A stretch of 64,000 nt of DNA from Edaphochlamys debaryana (Eukaryota; Chlorophyta; Chlorophyceae; Chlamydomonadales): positions 62,001 to 126,000 of the forward strand of contig JAEHOE010000041.1 of NCBI GenBank assembly GCA_016858145.1, given 5' to 3'. Numbering within the stretch: position 1 is the stretch's first letter; each line of letters opens with the position of its first letter. This document shows positions 20,221-31,858 of this stretch, in pieces. Position numbers and translations under genes: made by a program. The notes beneath the pieces were generated by a model, which saw nothing but the letters and a program-made list of their open reading frames with translations, was not told the origin of the DNA and ran no database searches.

Positions 20221-22158
20221 GGGCAGAACTGCCGGCAAGGAGGGGGGGAAGGCCTCGGGGAGGTGACCAGCCCAAACACCGGTAGCACGCACGAGCCAGC
20301 AGCAGGCAGCAGGAGGGAACCGCCGCCCGTCTGCCCACCTGCTGGTGCAGGCAGCAGCAGGCTGGGAGCGAGGAAGCCCCCTTCATAAGCCAGGCAGGAA
20401 GCGCAAGGCAGGGGCCTCCCGGGGTGAAGCGGTACGGGGCATTCTGAAGCCCCTCAGCAGGGATGGAGCCGTCCGGGAGCGAGCGATGGGGCCTCGGGAT
20501 GCTGGTGAAGCCTAAGGGCAGGAAAGGGCTTACGGTACTGATGAAGACCCAGGGAGGGATGGCGCCCTTGAGAGCCGGCAGGAGGCTTCAAGGGCGGGAT
20601 GGAGTCGGGAGGCTCATTCTCGGCTTGGTGGGTGGAGGGGTAGGGCAGCCTAGCGCACCGCAATGTGTGCCATGGTCTGACATGGAAGGACAGTCGTCCC
20701 GCCCTGAGACTGCCAGTGGGGCAGTTGACAATGAACGGAGAGACGTGGGGAGCGAGCGAGCGTGCGTGGGACAAGCGTATGCCAAAGTGTGAGTGACGAG
20801 TTCGTGTGCCGGTGGGGCTGAGGTGGACGGAAAAGAGATGAAGCTGATCACCTTGATGAGGACGGGATCAGGATGTACGTAGGTATCGTGTGAGATGACG
20901 AATACTAGCGAACAAGACTTGGCCGTTGGCCCGCCCACGGCAAGGTCGGCGGGAGCGGAACGCGTTGTGGCGCGGAGGGCGGGAGCGCGGGGAGCAGGTA
21001 GCGCGCGCGGACCCACGCCTCCCCATCTACGGCACCGCTTGTATGGCAGGACGTCGAGGGACTGATGTTGTTGCCATAAGCGGCACATACAAGGTTACCA
21101 GAAGAAGTGAGCTTTGGTAGGCTCGCGCGGAACACCATGGCCCTGCCGACGGGGTACGCTGGGACGCGGGGTACGCGGGCGGGGCTCGCGGCAGGTGTCG
21201 CTCGATTGCGTCTGACGGGCGTTTTACAGCACGCCATCAGGCGAGAAGCCCCAAGTGTGCACCGCCTGCCTGAACGTGCCCGCGAGGAAGCCTACGCGAC
21301 CGCTGGGCAGCTCGAAAGCTCGGGTCCAGCTAACATGGGCAGCAGGGGCCATACATGCTGCTCGATGGCCAGCTGGCGAGTGACCATGGGGCAGTGTGCC
21401 TGCTGGACGACTAGATCAATACATATCCAGCAACTGGTTTCGCGCGTGCCCCTTTTGCTGGCCTACAGGCGTGCGTCTGCTACGTCAGGATGGCTGAGGA
21501 CGGGGGTCAAAATTAGGACCTCGCCCTCTGTAGTTGCGCTACGTCTGTAGCTACAACTCTAATTACGATCATTTTGTCAACTCCAAGGGGCTGGCGATTT
21601 TTTTGTTATGAAAAGAGAGTGGGCTATGGACGAAAAGGCACGTCGGTCGTCGCGAGAGATATCGCCTGGGCAATCTCTCGTGAACAAAGCGCTGCAAAAA
21701 CACTAGTTGGGAGCCTAACGTGAGCCAAGTTGCCCGTAAACCATAAAGGGAGTCTGCCCTACCTGTGCAGCACACGCACAGAGGGGACTCTTATTTCGCT
21801 TGCTGTATGTGTGTCACCTCGCCGACATCAAGCGCTCATCGACGAGCACAACTTGAGCCGAGCGAGCTGACTGTAAACCGTAGTCTGCGCACCGCGCACC
21901 TCACAGACGGGGGACCAAACAGCAATTTGCTCGCTGTTTGTGCAAGACATTGTCACAAGCAAACATGCGACCGACCGGGGCCCGTGGCTCCGCGCAGTCG
22001 GACCGTACGGCGGCGGCATTTAGCTCATTCCCCCGTGTATAAGAGGCTCCCACGCACCTCGGAAGACCAATACATATCAATTGAGCACTGTTGTCAGGCT
22101 CTGCATAAGAGCATCCTTGGCGTAGCGGTTCTGTGCTGTTGACGAGCGACGCACCAAC
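20221..22158. other. Intergenic region between array genes 2 and 3
   Basis: 3' flank of gene 2 and promoter side of gene 3. No supported gene is visible. A TATA-like site near 22037 is listed separately. Confidence 0.55.
22037..22046 (+). promoter_or_regulatory. TATA-like element of array gene 3
   Basis: gtataagagg lies about 115 bp upstream of the gene 3 ATG. A similar tataag motif precedes gene 4. Confidence 0.45.
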
Positions 22159-25100
22159 ATGGCGAGACTCTCCATGGCTCTCGCTGCAGCCCTGCTGGCC
22201 CTGGCCCTGGTCAGCGGCGCAACTGCTCAGGGTGAGAGCTGAAGCACTGGTGACGGACGCAAATGGGTGCACAGAGCGGCGAGCTTGGGTGGTGGGCGGG
22301 GCGTTTTGCTGGTAGAATGGTTCAGGCGACAGACGGCGTTTGCAATTGGAGCTCCGATAGGTCACTGGGTCGGTGAACCGGCGCTGGCCCTGCGTGGCAG
22401 CAGCCGAGGGCCAACTCGCTCGGTTTTTGCCGCGGCGTGTCGGTCGCCAGGCCGCCACTCACAGCTCTCGCTTTCCAACCCTGCTGCAGTTTCTGTTGAG
22501 TGTATGGCCGACGTGTACTCTAAGACGAAGTTTGAGGGCAACGTCGCGATGTTCGGCCTTGAGAAGACGTCGCGAACGGGCGTCGCGGATGCCATCTATG
22601 ACTTCGCTGACCTTGACGCGGTAGGCAGGTTCATTCGGGGCTGAGCTTGCGCCGACATACGTGAGATTTGCGTCGTCCGCAGAGGAAAGCACGGCCACAC
22701 GACTGCCAGCAACTCGTTACGCCGAGGGACTCGGCGCACTAGTGCACGCGGGATCCCCCCCCGTTTCCCCCCGGCGCTCCACGCACCAGCCCCTACCCTC
22801 CGAGCGTCCCAGCCAGGAGTCCCTGTCCCTTTGCCCCTTTCCATGTTCCTTCTGTAAGCGCCGCAACAATGCCACTCCCCACGCCGTTCCGCTCAACTTA
22901 ACCTCCCCTCCAGCAAGCCTCGTTCGCGCTCCTCCATCCCGACTCGCTCCCCGCCGCCGCCTCATTGCCGTTAACCCTCGCGCCTCCCCCCTCCGCCCCC
23001 TCCCGCTCGCCCTCGCAGACCGGCAACGTGAACATTGACGACAAGACGCACAGTGTTGAGATCATGTGCGACTGCGACGGCAGCGCCGCCGACTGCAAGG
23101 CCGCCTTCGCGTGAGTTGCTGACATGACAGCTGGTGCTAGGGGGCTATCTAGGGCCCCCAGTCCGTGAGGTTGGCTAGCTAGCAGTCAGCGGCGTTCAGC
23201 GGACGTGCACTCATGCTGGGGGTCCCGCATTGGTATCATTGGTGGATTGGGGGTGCTAGTAGTGCTGTTGTTGTTGTTGCTGCTGCTGCGTGTGACGACC
23301 CGTCCCCCACTACCCGCTTGGCCACCGCCCCATGCCTCCACCCCCAGCAAGATCAACCTCCGCCTCTATGCTGACCCCGTCCGGTGAGTAGCGCAGCCAG
23401 GGCTCCATCTCCTAATGTGACACGGGGGCAGACCGTAGGCTCGATCACCCGTGCCGGGCTCCACGCTTGCATGCGAGCGAGACACACCGGGCCATCCTAG
23501 CGCTCCCCTGAATATATACCTCACCCGTTCTTCCATCCTGTGGGTGCCCCCTCCCCCTCGCCCACTCACCAATACGGCAACACCTCGCTCACCCGCCCCT
23601 CCTGTCGGTGGTGCTCCCCTGCCCGCTCCTCTTCTGCATGTCTGCAGTCGCAAGACCCGCGGCGGCGCGTCCCTGAACCTCAAGTGCGACAAGGTCGAGG
23701 GCAAGATGTGCAACGGCGCGTACGACGTGCTCCCCATTGGCTGGGCCGGCCGGATCTCTGCGGCGGCGATCACTTACGACTTCGACGACTTCCGCCTGCC
23801 CCTGAGCGTCAAGCGCGGTGAGTCATTGCTGTACGGCATTGCCGTACAGCCCGACTACCGGCAGATGTTGTCGAGAAGCCCCGGAGACTCGGTCATCACC
23901 TGCAACTCGCAGCAACGGCGCGAAGCCTACTGATTACCGGTAGACCTATTGCTTGCGCTCGCCCACTAAGTGCTGCCCTTGTCCGCCGCCTGCCCCCCAG
24001 GCTCGGTCTCGCCTGCGCCCAAGCCCTCGCCCAAGCCGTCCCCCAAGCCGTCCCCCAAGCCGTCCCCCAAGCCGTCCCCCAAGCCCTCTGGCACCCCCAA
24101 GCCCTCCCCCTCCCCCAAGCCCTCCCCCAAGCCCACGGGCAACGGCAAGACCGACATTGCCTGCACCGCCGAGTTCTTCCACCAGCAGCGCTTCGGCGGC
24201 GGTGAGTGTTGAGGCCAATATGGTCCCCGCTGCCATCTAATCTGCAAGCCCGCCCCAGAAGGGGGTCCAGTAGCAGCGGGGGTACTCAATGTCTAACCAG
24301 CAGCGCTTCGGCGGCGTGATTGATGAGAAGCCTCAAGTGCAGGCCCGGCGGCTTTCTGAGTGGCAAGTCCTAGGAGGGGGTCCACCAGTAGCAGCGGCAA
24401 GGGAGGGTAGGCATCCTTCCACAGCAGCGCTTCGCGGTGGTGGGTGTAAATTGTCCCTCGCCTTCCCTCTTGAGGGGACGGTCGGACCCGATAGAGGCAG
24501 GGCGGTTAGGGGCTCAACTACTAGTTCGTAACGCGGCGAACTCAGCTCGCCGACAAGGCGAAACCAAGCGCACGCCCGCGTCGCCCGGGACCACATCGAC
24601 CTGACTGGCTTCTGACCTTTCCAACATCCCGTGCGTTCGCATGCGCGCAGCCGAGGAGCTGACCCTGGATGCGCACATCACGACGGAGAGCGCCGCTGTG
24701 TACGACGCGGACTTGACCACGCAGGTTAAGGTGGGTCGGCCGGAATGTGCACGCACTGTACGGCGGGGTGTAGTTCCATCCGCACAGTACATGCCCGGTA
24801 CGCCCCCGGCGGGCGACCGATACAAGACGAAATGTGCCGGACCATGACAGCGGTACGGGACGAAGGGCAACGAGTGAGGTCTCGCTTCAAGGCACCGGTC
24901 CTGGGGCAGCGGCGGCCAGTACGGCCCGCCCGTTGCTGCGTCCCCAATTGAGCCCCCCTCTCAATCTTGACATGTATTGCCCCCACCTCCGCAGCCCATT
25001 GACGCCAACAAGTGGGACGACAAGGTGAGGAGTGTGGAGGGCAGGCCCCAGGAATTGTCATTCTTGCCTTCAAACGGGGTAGGGGTAGGGGAAGGGGCGG

Positions 25101-25578
25101 GAGACGCCGAAGGGGTGTGGGGGGGATGGGAGGAGCTGACTGCCTGTATGGCACGAGTCCTCACGAGTCTCACTCCTCGTACGGCACCCCTTGTACGGCA
25201 GATCATGTCCGCCAAGATCACGTGTGACGCCAAGAGTGACAACGTTAACTGGAGGTGGGGCGTCGACACACCCTTGCTTTCCCTTGACATTTCTCGGCTC
25301 CGGGCAAAACGCAGCACACAAAGCATCCCCAAGACATTCTCGTCCTCCCCCCACTCTGCCCCCCCAGCGGCGTCAAGCTGCGCCTCTTCGCCGACCCCTA
25401 CTGGCGCAAGACCCGCGGCGGGCCCTACATCGACCTGGAGTGCAAGGCCGTTGGCGGGAGCAAGTGCGAGGGCGCGCTCGACGCCATGCCCAAGGGCTGG
25501 GGCGCCCGGGTGTCTGCTGTTGCAGTGACATACAACCTGGACGACTTCAAGCTGCCCCGCCGCCTGCCCAAGGACTAG
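22159..25578 (+). CDS. Array gene 3: secreted two-domain beta/gamma-crystallin-like protein with SPKPSPKP linker
   Basis: Ten exons: 22159-22231, 22490-22620, 23019-23110, 23348-23383, 23648-23817, 24001-24201, 24651-24730, 24995-25024, 25202-25254, 25368-25578; 358 aa, phases consistent. Signal peptide MARLSMALAAALLALALV; domain 1 with YSKTKFEG, IDDKTHSVEI, LRLYADPVR, RKTRGGAS and GWAGRISAAAITY; linker of SPKP repeats; domain 2 with FHQQRFGG, NKWDDK, LRLFADPYWRKTRGGP and GWGARVSAVAVTY. Unlike the other members, the last two exons are fused, so the intron before GWG in domain 2 is precisely absent. The exon-6 edge is repeated twice in the following intron. Ends with LPRRLPKD and TAG. Confidence 0.87.
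23828..23850. repeat. Perfect inverted repeat, GTACGGC-type
   Basis: Two 11-bp arms (gctgtacggca and its complement) around one base, ten bases after the donor of exon 23648-23817. Related GTACGGC/GCCGTAC words recur in introns and spacers across the window. Confidence 0.85.
24290..24440 (+). repeat. Two copies of a gene 3 exon 3' edge
   Basis: cagcagcgcttcggcggcg, the end of exon 24001-24201, recurs at about 24298-24317 and, diverged, at about 24421-24440. The second copy is followed by gtgggtg. A nearby gggggtcca.agtagcagcg word is repeated as well. Confidence 0.75.
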
Positions 25579-25913
25579 GCGGGACGCCTGAGTGGATGAT
25601 GATGGCGGAGGGTTGGCGTGGGGAGGCAGGGGGTGGGGGTGCGCGTGCGCATGATCCAGGCGGCTGTGGGAGAGTTCAGATGATGCGCAAGCTTGCAGGC
25701 CAGGAGTTTTTCTTTCGCTAACCGATCCCGACCTGAGAACCTGACCGCCAGGCTCATCCCGGCCCTGTCCGCACTGGGCGAGTTTTTGTGGATGGGACAC
25801 CCAGTCACACGCTGGAAAGTGTGTGTGCGTTTTGAGTGTGAGTCCCATGCCATTGACCGCGGTGCCGAACCTATGACCTCCTCGGCACGCTCTGAGACGA
25901 GCTGCAAGCAAGC

Positions 25914-25918
25914 TGTAA
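25914..25918 (+). terminator. TGTAA poly(A)-type signal of array gene 3
   Basis: TGTAA is the usual poly(A) motif of volvocine algae. It lies about 340 bp after the stop codon. Confidence 0.45.
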
Positions 25919-26439
25919 TACCCATGGACTCCTGTGGAGAGGGGTCAGGGATCAAGGCAATGTGCAACGGGGGCTAGGGGGTCGGGGTGGGAAGGAGGGG
26001 TTGGGCACATTGGCAGCCGCCAAGCACACACAAGCCTTATCTTTCCTGCAAGATCGCGTCGTTCCAAGGGGCACAGACAACATACATTTTTTATGTTGCG
26101 CGCGTTTTCGTGGTCGGTGGGGGACGAGATGGGTTCTCCCGTCACCGCCGCGATGAATTTTCCTCACAGCTTGCATGGCGGTTGTGGCTGCGGCCACGCT
26201 GCCGACGAAGGACGCGACGCGACGCGCCCATTGCCAGTAGCGGACCACGCCCGCAACTGCCAACTGTGCACTTCTGAGATCAAATGAGCTCGCGCTTGCT
26301 AACTTGTGGCTATCAAGGAGCTACTGCAAGCAGTAAGAGCGGTGCGGGCTCGAGAGACGCGACGCGACAAGCGCACCCAGACCCGCGACACGAGTCGATA
26401 CTTGCAGACCTGACGGCGGACCACTTTTAAGCCATGTCA

Positions 26440-26449
26440 GTATAAGTGC
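26440..26449 (+). promoter_or_regulatory. TATA-like element of array gene 4
   Basis: gtataagtgc about 210 bp upstream of the ATG, similar to the site before gene 3. Confidence 0.45.
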
Positions 26450-26657
26450 TTGGGTGCTCTGCAACGCCCTGCGACCCGCGCAGTACGACGACCCGTCATT
26501 TCGTCATTGCCTTGCGGAGCAACCGCCCCCATATTGATCTCCACACGCCCATACTCCGCCAAACAAGAGCGGTACAGCTAAGGAGATACCGGTAGCTGCA
26601 TTTCCCTATTCGCGATTGCCGAGCTTCCGGAGCGCGGAGTTGCTGAGGAAGGACGAC

Positions 26658-29600
26658 ATGGCTCGTCGACTTGCCCTCGCCGGGCTCGTTGCGCTGGCTC
26701 TAGCAACCGGTGCAGCTGCAGGTGAGAGGCGAGCGCGACGCGCGACCAAAAACTGCTGTGGCGTTGCAGGCGGGGCAATGTCCATGGCCGAGCGCGACGC
26801 AGCGTTACAACGCCACATCCCGACTGGCAGACACACCGACAAATCATCATGGCTGAGCGCTGAAGGGTGTAGCCTTGTGTTGCGAGAGCGAGGGCTTGCG
26901 AGGTTGCGGTTGGCGTTGCTCGCCCGCCCCTGGTCGCCCCTGCGGCACGCGGGCACGTACCCTGGGCCCTTTCCCCCTGACCTTCCCCTGCCCTCTGCCC
27001 CCCGCTCCTTGATCTTCGCAGTGACCATCGAGTGCAGCACCTACATCTACTCCAAGACTGACTTTGGCGGCCAGCCCACCTCGTTTGCGCTTGACACGAC
27101 GGAAGGACCGGCGGTCAAAGCGGTGTACGACTTTGCCGACCTCCCCAAGGTGGGCCCACGTCGGCCCACGTCGTGTCATGTCGCTGACTGCTGGCATGCT
27201 GCTCCTCCATGGAGCCCTGGGAAGTGGGAACTTGAGCTGCTAACGTGCCGCATGGATTCAATGCACGCCGTCCCTTGGGGGCACGGCAGGCTTGAGGCAC
27301 GCACCTACGCGCCCCACTATAAGCTCCCAAGCACCTTCCTGGTCAGCCCCAGTGGGCATCCTAAGGCCCCAATGTGATGACGCCTCGTGCAACCCGCGCC
27401 GGACGCTGCTTGTTCCTAGGCAACTCACCCGGGCTGGGGTTAGGGCAGACACAAGGCGCACCCAAACGGCTTCATAAGTCACAGCGCCGATAGCCGTAGT
27501 TCTCGGACCTTGTGACCAACGCCGACATCTGCATGCACAGGGCATACCGTTATTCTGCTCCTGGGCACGCACTGCTCAGCACAAACAGCAGCCCCAAGCC
27601 TTGACACTCAATTCTTCTCCTCCTCCTCCTGGGGCCCACCGCAGACGGAGACCACCGCCCAGTGGGACGACAAGACCCACAGCGCGCAGCTTTCGTGCTA
27701 CTGCGAGGGAGCCGCCGCCGATTGCAAGGCCGCCTTTGGGTGCGTGCGTGGGTTTGGGCGAGAGTCGCGGCAGCTGCAGTAGCGGATGACGATAGCGCCT
27801 GGGACCCAGCTGTCTAGACGGGGAGACACGGGGGGGGGGCGTGGGTGAATCGCCTATTCGCCTTAGTAGAAGCGGGCATGGGGTGCGGGGGTGCGGGGCT
27901 CCCTGCTGGCTTGTGGTCTGAGTACCGACCCCGAAGCCCCTCTGCTTGCGCTTCATGCTGAGGCCCCATGCTCCACCCTTGCCTTAAACCCGACCCCGCA
28001 GCAAGGTGACGCTTCGATTTTACGCCGACCCCGTCCGGTGAGCTTGCGTACCACGAGAGTGGGGGCATAAGGGTTTAGGGGCGGCATGGAGCGTGCTGCG
28101 TTTCCCTTTTCCCCGGCCGGTGAGCCCTTCCACCTCCCTCGCACCGGTTCCCAGGCATGCCTGAGCTGGCGTGGGTGCAGGGTCCGCCTTGCTTGGGCTT
28201 GGGCTTGGGCTCGGGCCATCCACACACCAGCGAGCCCTAACCGCTACCCTTCCCTCCGTTCTTTTCCCCGGCCCTCAGCCGCAAGACCCGCGGCGGCGCG
28301 TCCCTGGACGTTGCGTGCGCCAAGGTGGAGGGCGGCATGTGCAACGGCGAGCTGGCGATGATGCCCGACGGCTGGACGGGCCGCGCCTCTGCCGCAGCAA
28401 TCATTTATGACACTCCCGGGTACCGCCTGCCGCGCAGCGCCAAAGGAGGTGAGTGGTGCGGGGTGGGGTGGGGCGGCCGTGAAGGCGGTCTTGTGCTTGG
28501 GCGATGGGGAGCATTCTGGGATGGGGGTGGTGAGAAAGGGCGAGCGCTCTGAAGGATTGGCGCTTTGAAGGGTACATGGGCGCGCCCACGCCTGCTTGGG
28601 GATCTTGTAGGGAAGCAGAGAGGGGTGGAGAAGAGGGAGCGCTTCAAAGGATTGGGGGGTGGCGTCGCCCAGGTACCCACCCAGGATGGCCCATGCAAGG
28701 CAACTCCGCCTCCAGGGCGCCGTGTCGCCCCATCATCGGTTACCCATTGTGGGTAAACCCACTCATGCGAGGCGACTCAGCCGGCCCCTCCCGTGTCACG
28801 TCGCATCATCCCCGCAGGCAATGGCTCCCCCAAGCCCACGCCCTCCCCCAAGGCCTCCCCCTCCCCCAAGCCCACCCCCTCCCCCAAGCCCACTCCCTCG
28901 CCCAGCGGCTTTGCCAGCTTCACCTGCACCGCCTCGTTCTTTACCGGTCTGGTGAGAAGTGCCAAAGAGCCGGCTCGTTGACTTGCCCCAGGCTCCAGCG
29001 TGCAAACGCCGCAGTGTCGCTGATGAGCGGCAACTGTTGGCGATGACTGATGGTTCCTAATGAGGGGCACCGCCGCCGCCGCGGGTCCTGCCATCCGCGG
29101 CGCTCCCCACCGCGCCCCAAGCCATTGCCGTCAAACTGCTAGACACCGCATGGCTAGCGATGACCGGACCGAAACCCTCCCTGTCGGCCCAACTTCTCTT
29201 GGGGCGCGAGAAGGGTACTGTGACGCTGTTGCCCTTGTGGCCCCCGGTCATAACGCACGCACGTGTTCCCTTTCCCGTGGGCCCCCGCTTCTGCGCCGTC
29301 TCCCCCCACAGAAGCTCACGGGAGACGCCATGTACTTTGACGCCGGGGTGGACCAGCAGGAGGAGTACGCCAAGTACCTGCCCGATTTCACCACGCTGGC
29401 CAAGGTGGGTCCCTTGTTCAGTTATTGCCTATTTCACACAATCCTGGGCCCCAGGGATTCCTATGGCTCCAGCCAACGGGTTGCTCAGTCCCATGGACTG
29501 GCCACTGACCCCCGCCTGATCCCACGCCGGCGGTGTCACCCCCACCCCACCCCACCCCGCAGCCCCCCAACGCCGAGAAGTGGGACGACAAGGTCCAGTC

Positions 29601-30228
29601 AGTTAGGATCTCGTGTGAGACCCCCTGCGACGACTGCGCCGCGGACTGGAGGTGAGAGTGAACGGACCGAGGCGCTGCATGTGGGCCGGAAAGCTCGGGG
29701 TATGCAGTTCCTAACACCTCGTCTGCTGCTCTCCGCAAGCGTGGTTTCCTTCCTCCCTTGCCGCCCCTTCATGCTGCCCCCTCTTCCCCCGCCCTTTCAC
29801 GCCCTTCCCTGCCCCCCCAGTGGCGTGAAGCTGCGCCTCTTCGCCGACCCCTACTGGCGCAAGACCCGCGGCGGGCCCTACATCGACCTGGAGTGCGAGA
29901 GCCTCAGCTTTGCCAAGTGCGAGAGCACGCTCGAGATGATGCCCAAGGTGAGACGGGATGGCGGCGGGTAGCTGTGCAGGCCTCGAAGGATGCCGGAGAA
30001 GCGGGGGGATGGACGCAATCAAGGTTCCCCTAAGTGCCTAATCCACACGTGTTGAGGCTTGCCGAGCATGCGCCCCGCCCTTTGTCCTGACCGACACCCC
30101 CCCACCTCCGTGCCATACTGCCATTCAACGTGCTCCCACAGGGCTGGGGCGCCCGCGTGTCTGCGGCCGCCGTACTGTACAACAATGACGGGTTCAAGCT
30201 CCCCCGCACCCTGCCCAAGAGCGCCTGA
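26658..30228 (+). CDS. Array gene 4: secreted two-domain beta/gamma-crystallin-like protein with SPKPTPSPK linker
   Basis: Ten exons: 26658-26721, 27022-27149, 27645-27739, 28002-28037, 28279-28448, 28818-28951, 29312-29404, 29563-29651, 29821-29947, 30142-30228; 340 aa, phases consistent. Signal peptide MARRLALAGLVALALATGA; domain 1 with YSKTDFGG, WDDKTHSAQL, LRFYADPVR, RKTRGGAS and GWTGRASAAAIIY; a short linker (SPKPTPSPKASPSPKP); domain 2 with FTGLKLTG, EKWDDKVQSVRI, LRLFADPYWRKTRGGP and GWGARVSAAAVLY. The exon carrying WDDKVQS is a single 89-nt unit, whereas genes 1-3 split it into 30-nt and 53-59-nt exons. This is one of the cleanest members. Likely secreted to wall or matrix; the fold is inferred. 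Confidence 0.87.
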
Positions 30229-30703
30229 GGGCAAGAGTCTCGAAGGCATCGACGAAGAGCTTGATGGGCCTTGTGCCCGTGATTCCACACTAAGTCTTCG
30301 CAGGCACTGCCGCCAGTGCACGTGCACGGGAGGTTCCCTTGGCCGGTGACTGATCATTATGTATGACTGGCATGCGGCCACCGGGGCCCTCGGTACGACT
30401 CACCACGGGAACAGGACGTGTTGAAGGGGATGACCATGACTGCAGTTGGATGGGTTTGCCGTGTTCATAATGATAAAGTTGAGTCCCGCATTCACGTGAT
30501 GCCGCTTGGATTTTATAGACACTTTGGTGCGTGCTGCTGTTGAGACTGCCGGTGTCCCCTGCTGGCACTGAGATACGTGCGGATAGGATGGCCATGTGCT
30601 TTGTGGTGAGGCGGGGCCCGTTTTTGCCGATGCAAGGGTCCAGCCACGAAACGGGAGGGCCACCGAGGACACCGCTCACACAAAGACGAGCGGCAACAGA
30701 CGC

Positions 30704-30708
30704 TGTAA
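30704..30708 (+). terminator. TGTAA poly(A)-type signal of array gene 4
   Basis: TGTAA about 475 bp after the stop codon. Its distance makes it only a candidate. Confidence 0.3.
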
Positions 30709-30914
30709 TCCGTACCCGGCTGCGCGTTGCGCCAATCCCTTGGGCCAGACCCAGGCTCTTCCATCAAAGCAAGGCTCGTGTGGGCAAAGGGTGCGGCCGA
30801 AAAAGATGGAGGTGCTGCTCCGAAGCAGTGCCCTCGGGACACCAGGAACTCTGTCAGCCGGGGGCCCGGGGCGCCTGCAGTGCTGCCACTCCGCTGTCGA
30901 GGGGAATCACAGCA

Positions 30915-31216
30915 GGGGCCAGTGCGTGCCTGCGTGGGGTGCGTGCCATGCCTTCGAGGCTGAAGTTCAGCCGCCTCCAGCACGGGCCCTCAGAGGTGGG
31001 GGCCCGGTTTGCCAACTTAAGAGACCAAGAACACGGCCACTTGACGGCCCTACCGAATACCTGGCACACAGCACAGGGGCCAGTGCGTGCCTGCGTGCGT
31101 CGGTGCCACGCAGCCAAGGCTGAATGAAGTTCAGCCGCCTCGCTCCAGCACGGGCCAGAGGCGGGGGCTGGGCGGGGACCCGGTTTACCGCCTGAGACCA
31201 GGACCAGAACACGGAG
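30915..31216. repeat. Diverged tandem duplication, unit about 160 bp
   Basis: The block from ggggccagtgcgtgcctgcg through aagttcagccgcct, a cagcacgggcc word and a ccaagaacacgg-like end recurs from about 31077, with small indels. Confidence 0.75.
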
Positions 31217-31674
31217 ACTTAACTTCAGATGGCGCCAGTCGATCTAGGCGGGGACAAACAATGCAGCGAGACACACGGGTAAACGGGCGCCGGAGCGAGC
31301 AGATGACTCAGGCGTGCCTGACTCACAACCCATGAGGGTTGCAGAAGCTGATCGCAACGATACAAGACACTAGGGAGGCTTGCTGCGCTTTGTAGCGGTT
31401 TCTGGTGTCATGAGTTTTAGCAGCTGTTGTGCGGCATCCCAGGATGAGGCGTCGGCCCGGACGCGTGCACTTGTCTGTTCATGCCCGGATACTCGCGATG
31501 CATCATGTTAGTCACCAGAAGAGCGCCCGGGTGCCTGATACTGCACGGCGTACAAACGTGAGGTCACAACACGCGAAAATCGGCTAATTTGGCGCGTGCC
31601 AAACCCGCTTCCCTGGCACGCCATATGGTGTCATACCTTCTGGATTTAAAAACCAAGGACCCTGCAACTCCGCC

Positions 31675-31698
31675 GGCTGCAATGTCAGCGTTTTGCGC
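31675..31698 (+). promoter_or_regulatory. Upstream block shared by array genes 5 and 6
   Basis: ggctgcaatgtcagcgtttt and the next few bases recur almost unchanged at 41054-41077, 137-161 bp upstream of the respective ATGs, while surrounding sequence differs. Candidate promoter element. Confidence 0.4.
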
Positions 31699-31858
31699 AC
31701 GAAAACAGCGCGGTACGGCAGGCGCAAGTGAATAAGAGCGAGCGCCCTGCCCGCTGTGGCCCATACACTGCTTCCTCGGCACAAGTAGGTGAAGTAACTC
31801 CCATAACGTCACTTGGAGCAGTCAGCGTCGTCAACCACAGTAGCTTGAGCGCGTCGCG

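Larger units (their letters stand above)
25579..26657. other. Intergenic region between array genes 3 and 4
   Basis: 3' UTR of gene 3 (TGTAA at 25914) and promoter of gene 4 (TATA-like at 26440). I see no further gene. Confidence 0.55.
30229..31858. other. Intergenic region between array genes 4 and 5, with a tandem duplication
   Basis: 3' UTR of gene 4 (TGTAA at 30704) and 5' flank of gene 5. No supported gene. A direct duplication lies at about 30915-31216. Confidence 0.55.

Noticed and set aside
19362..20285. 307-aa plus-strand ORF in gene 2
   Set aside because: Joins exons, octamer repeat and introns. The exon model keeps homology and phase without it.
24961..25911. 316-aa minus-strand ORF
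   Set aside because: Antisense of gene 3 exons in high-GC DNA. No independent evidence.
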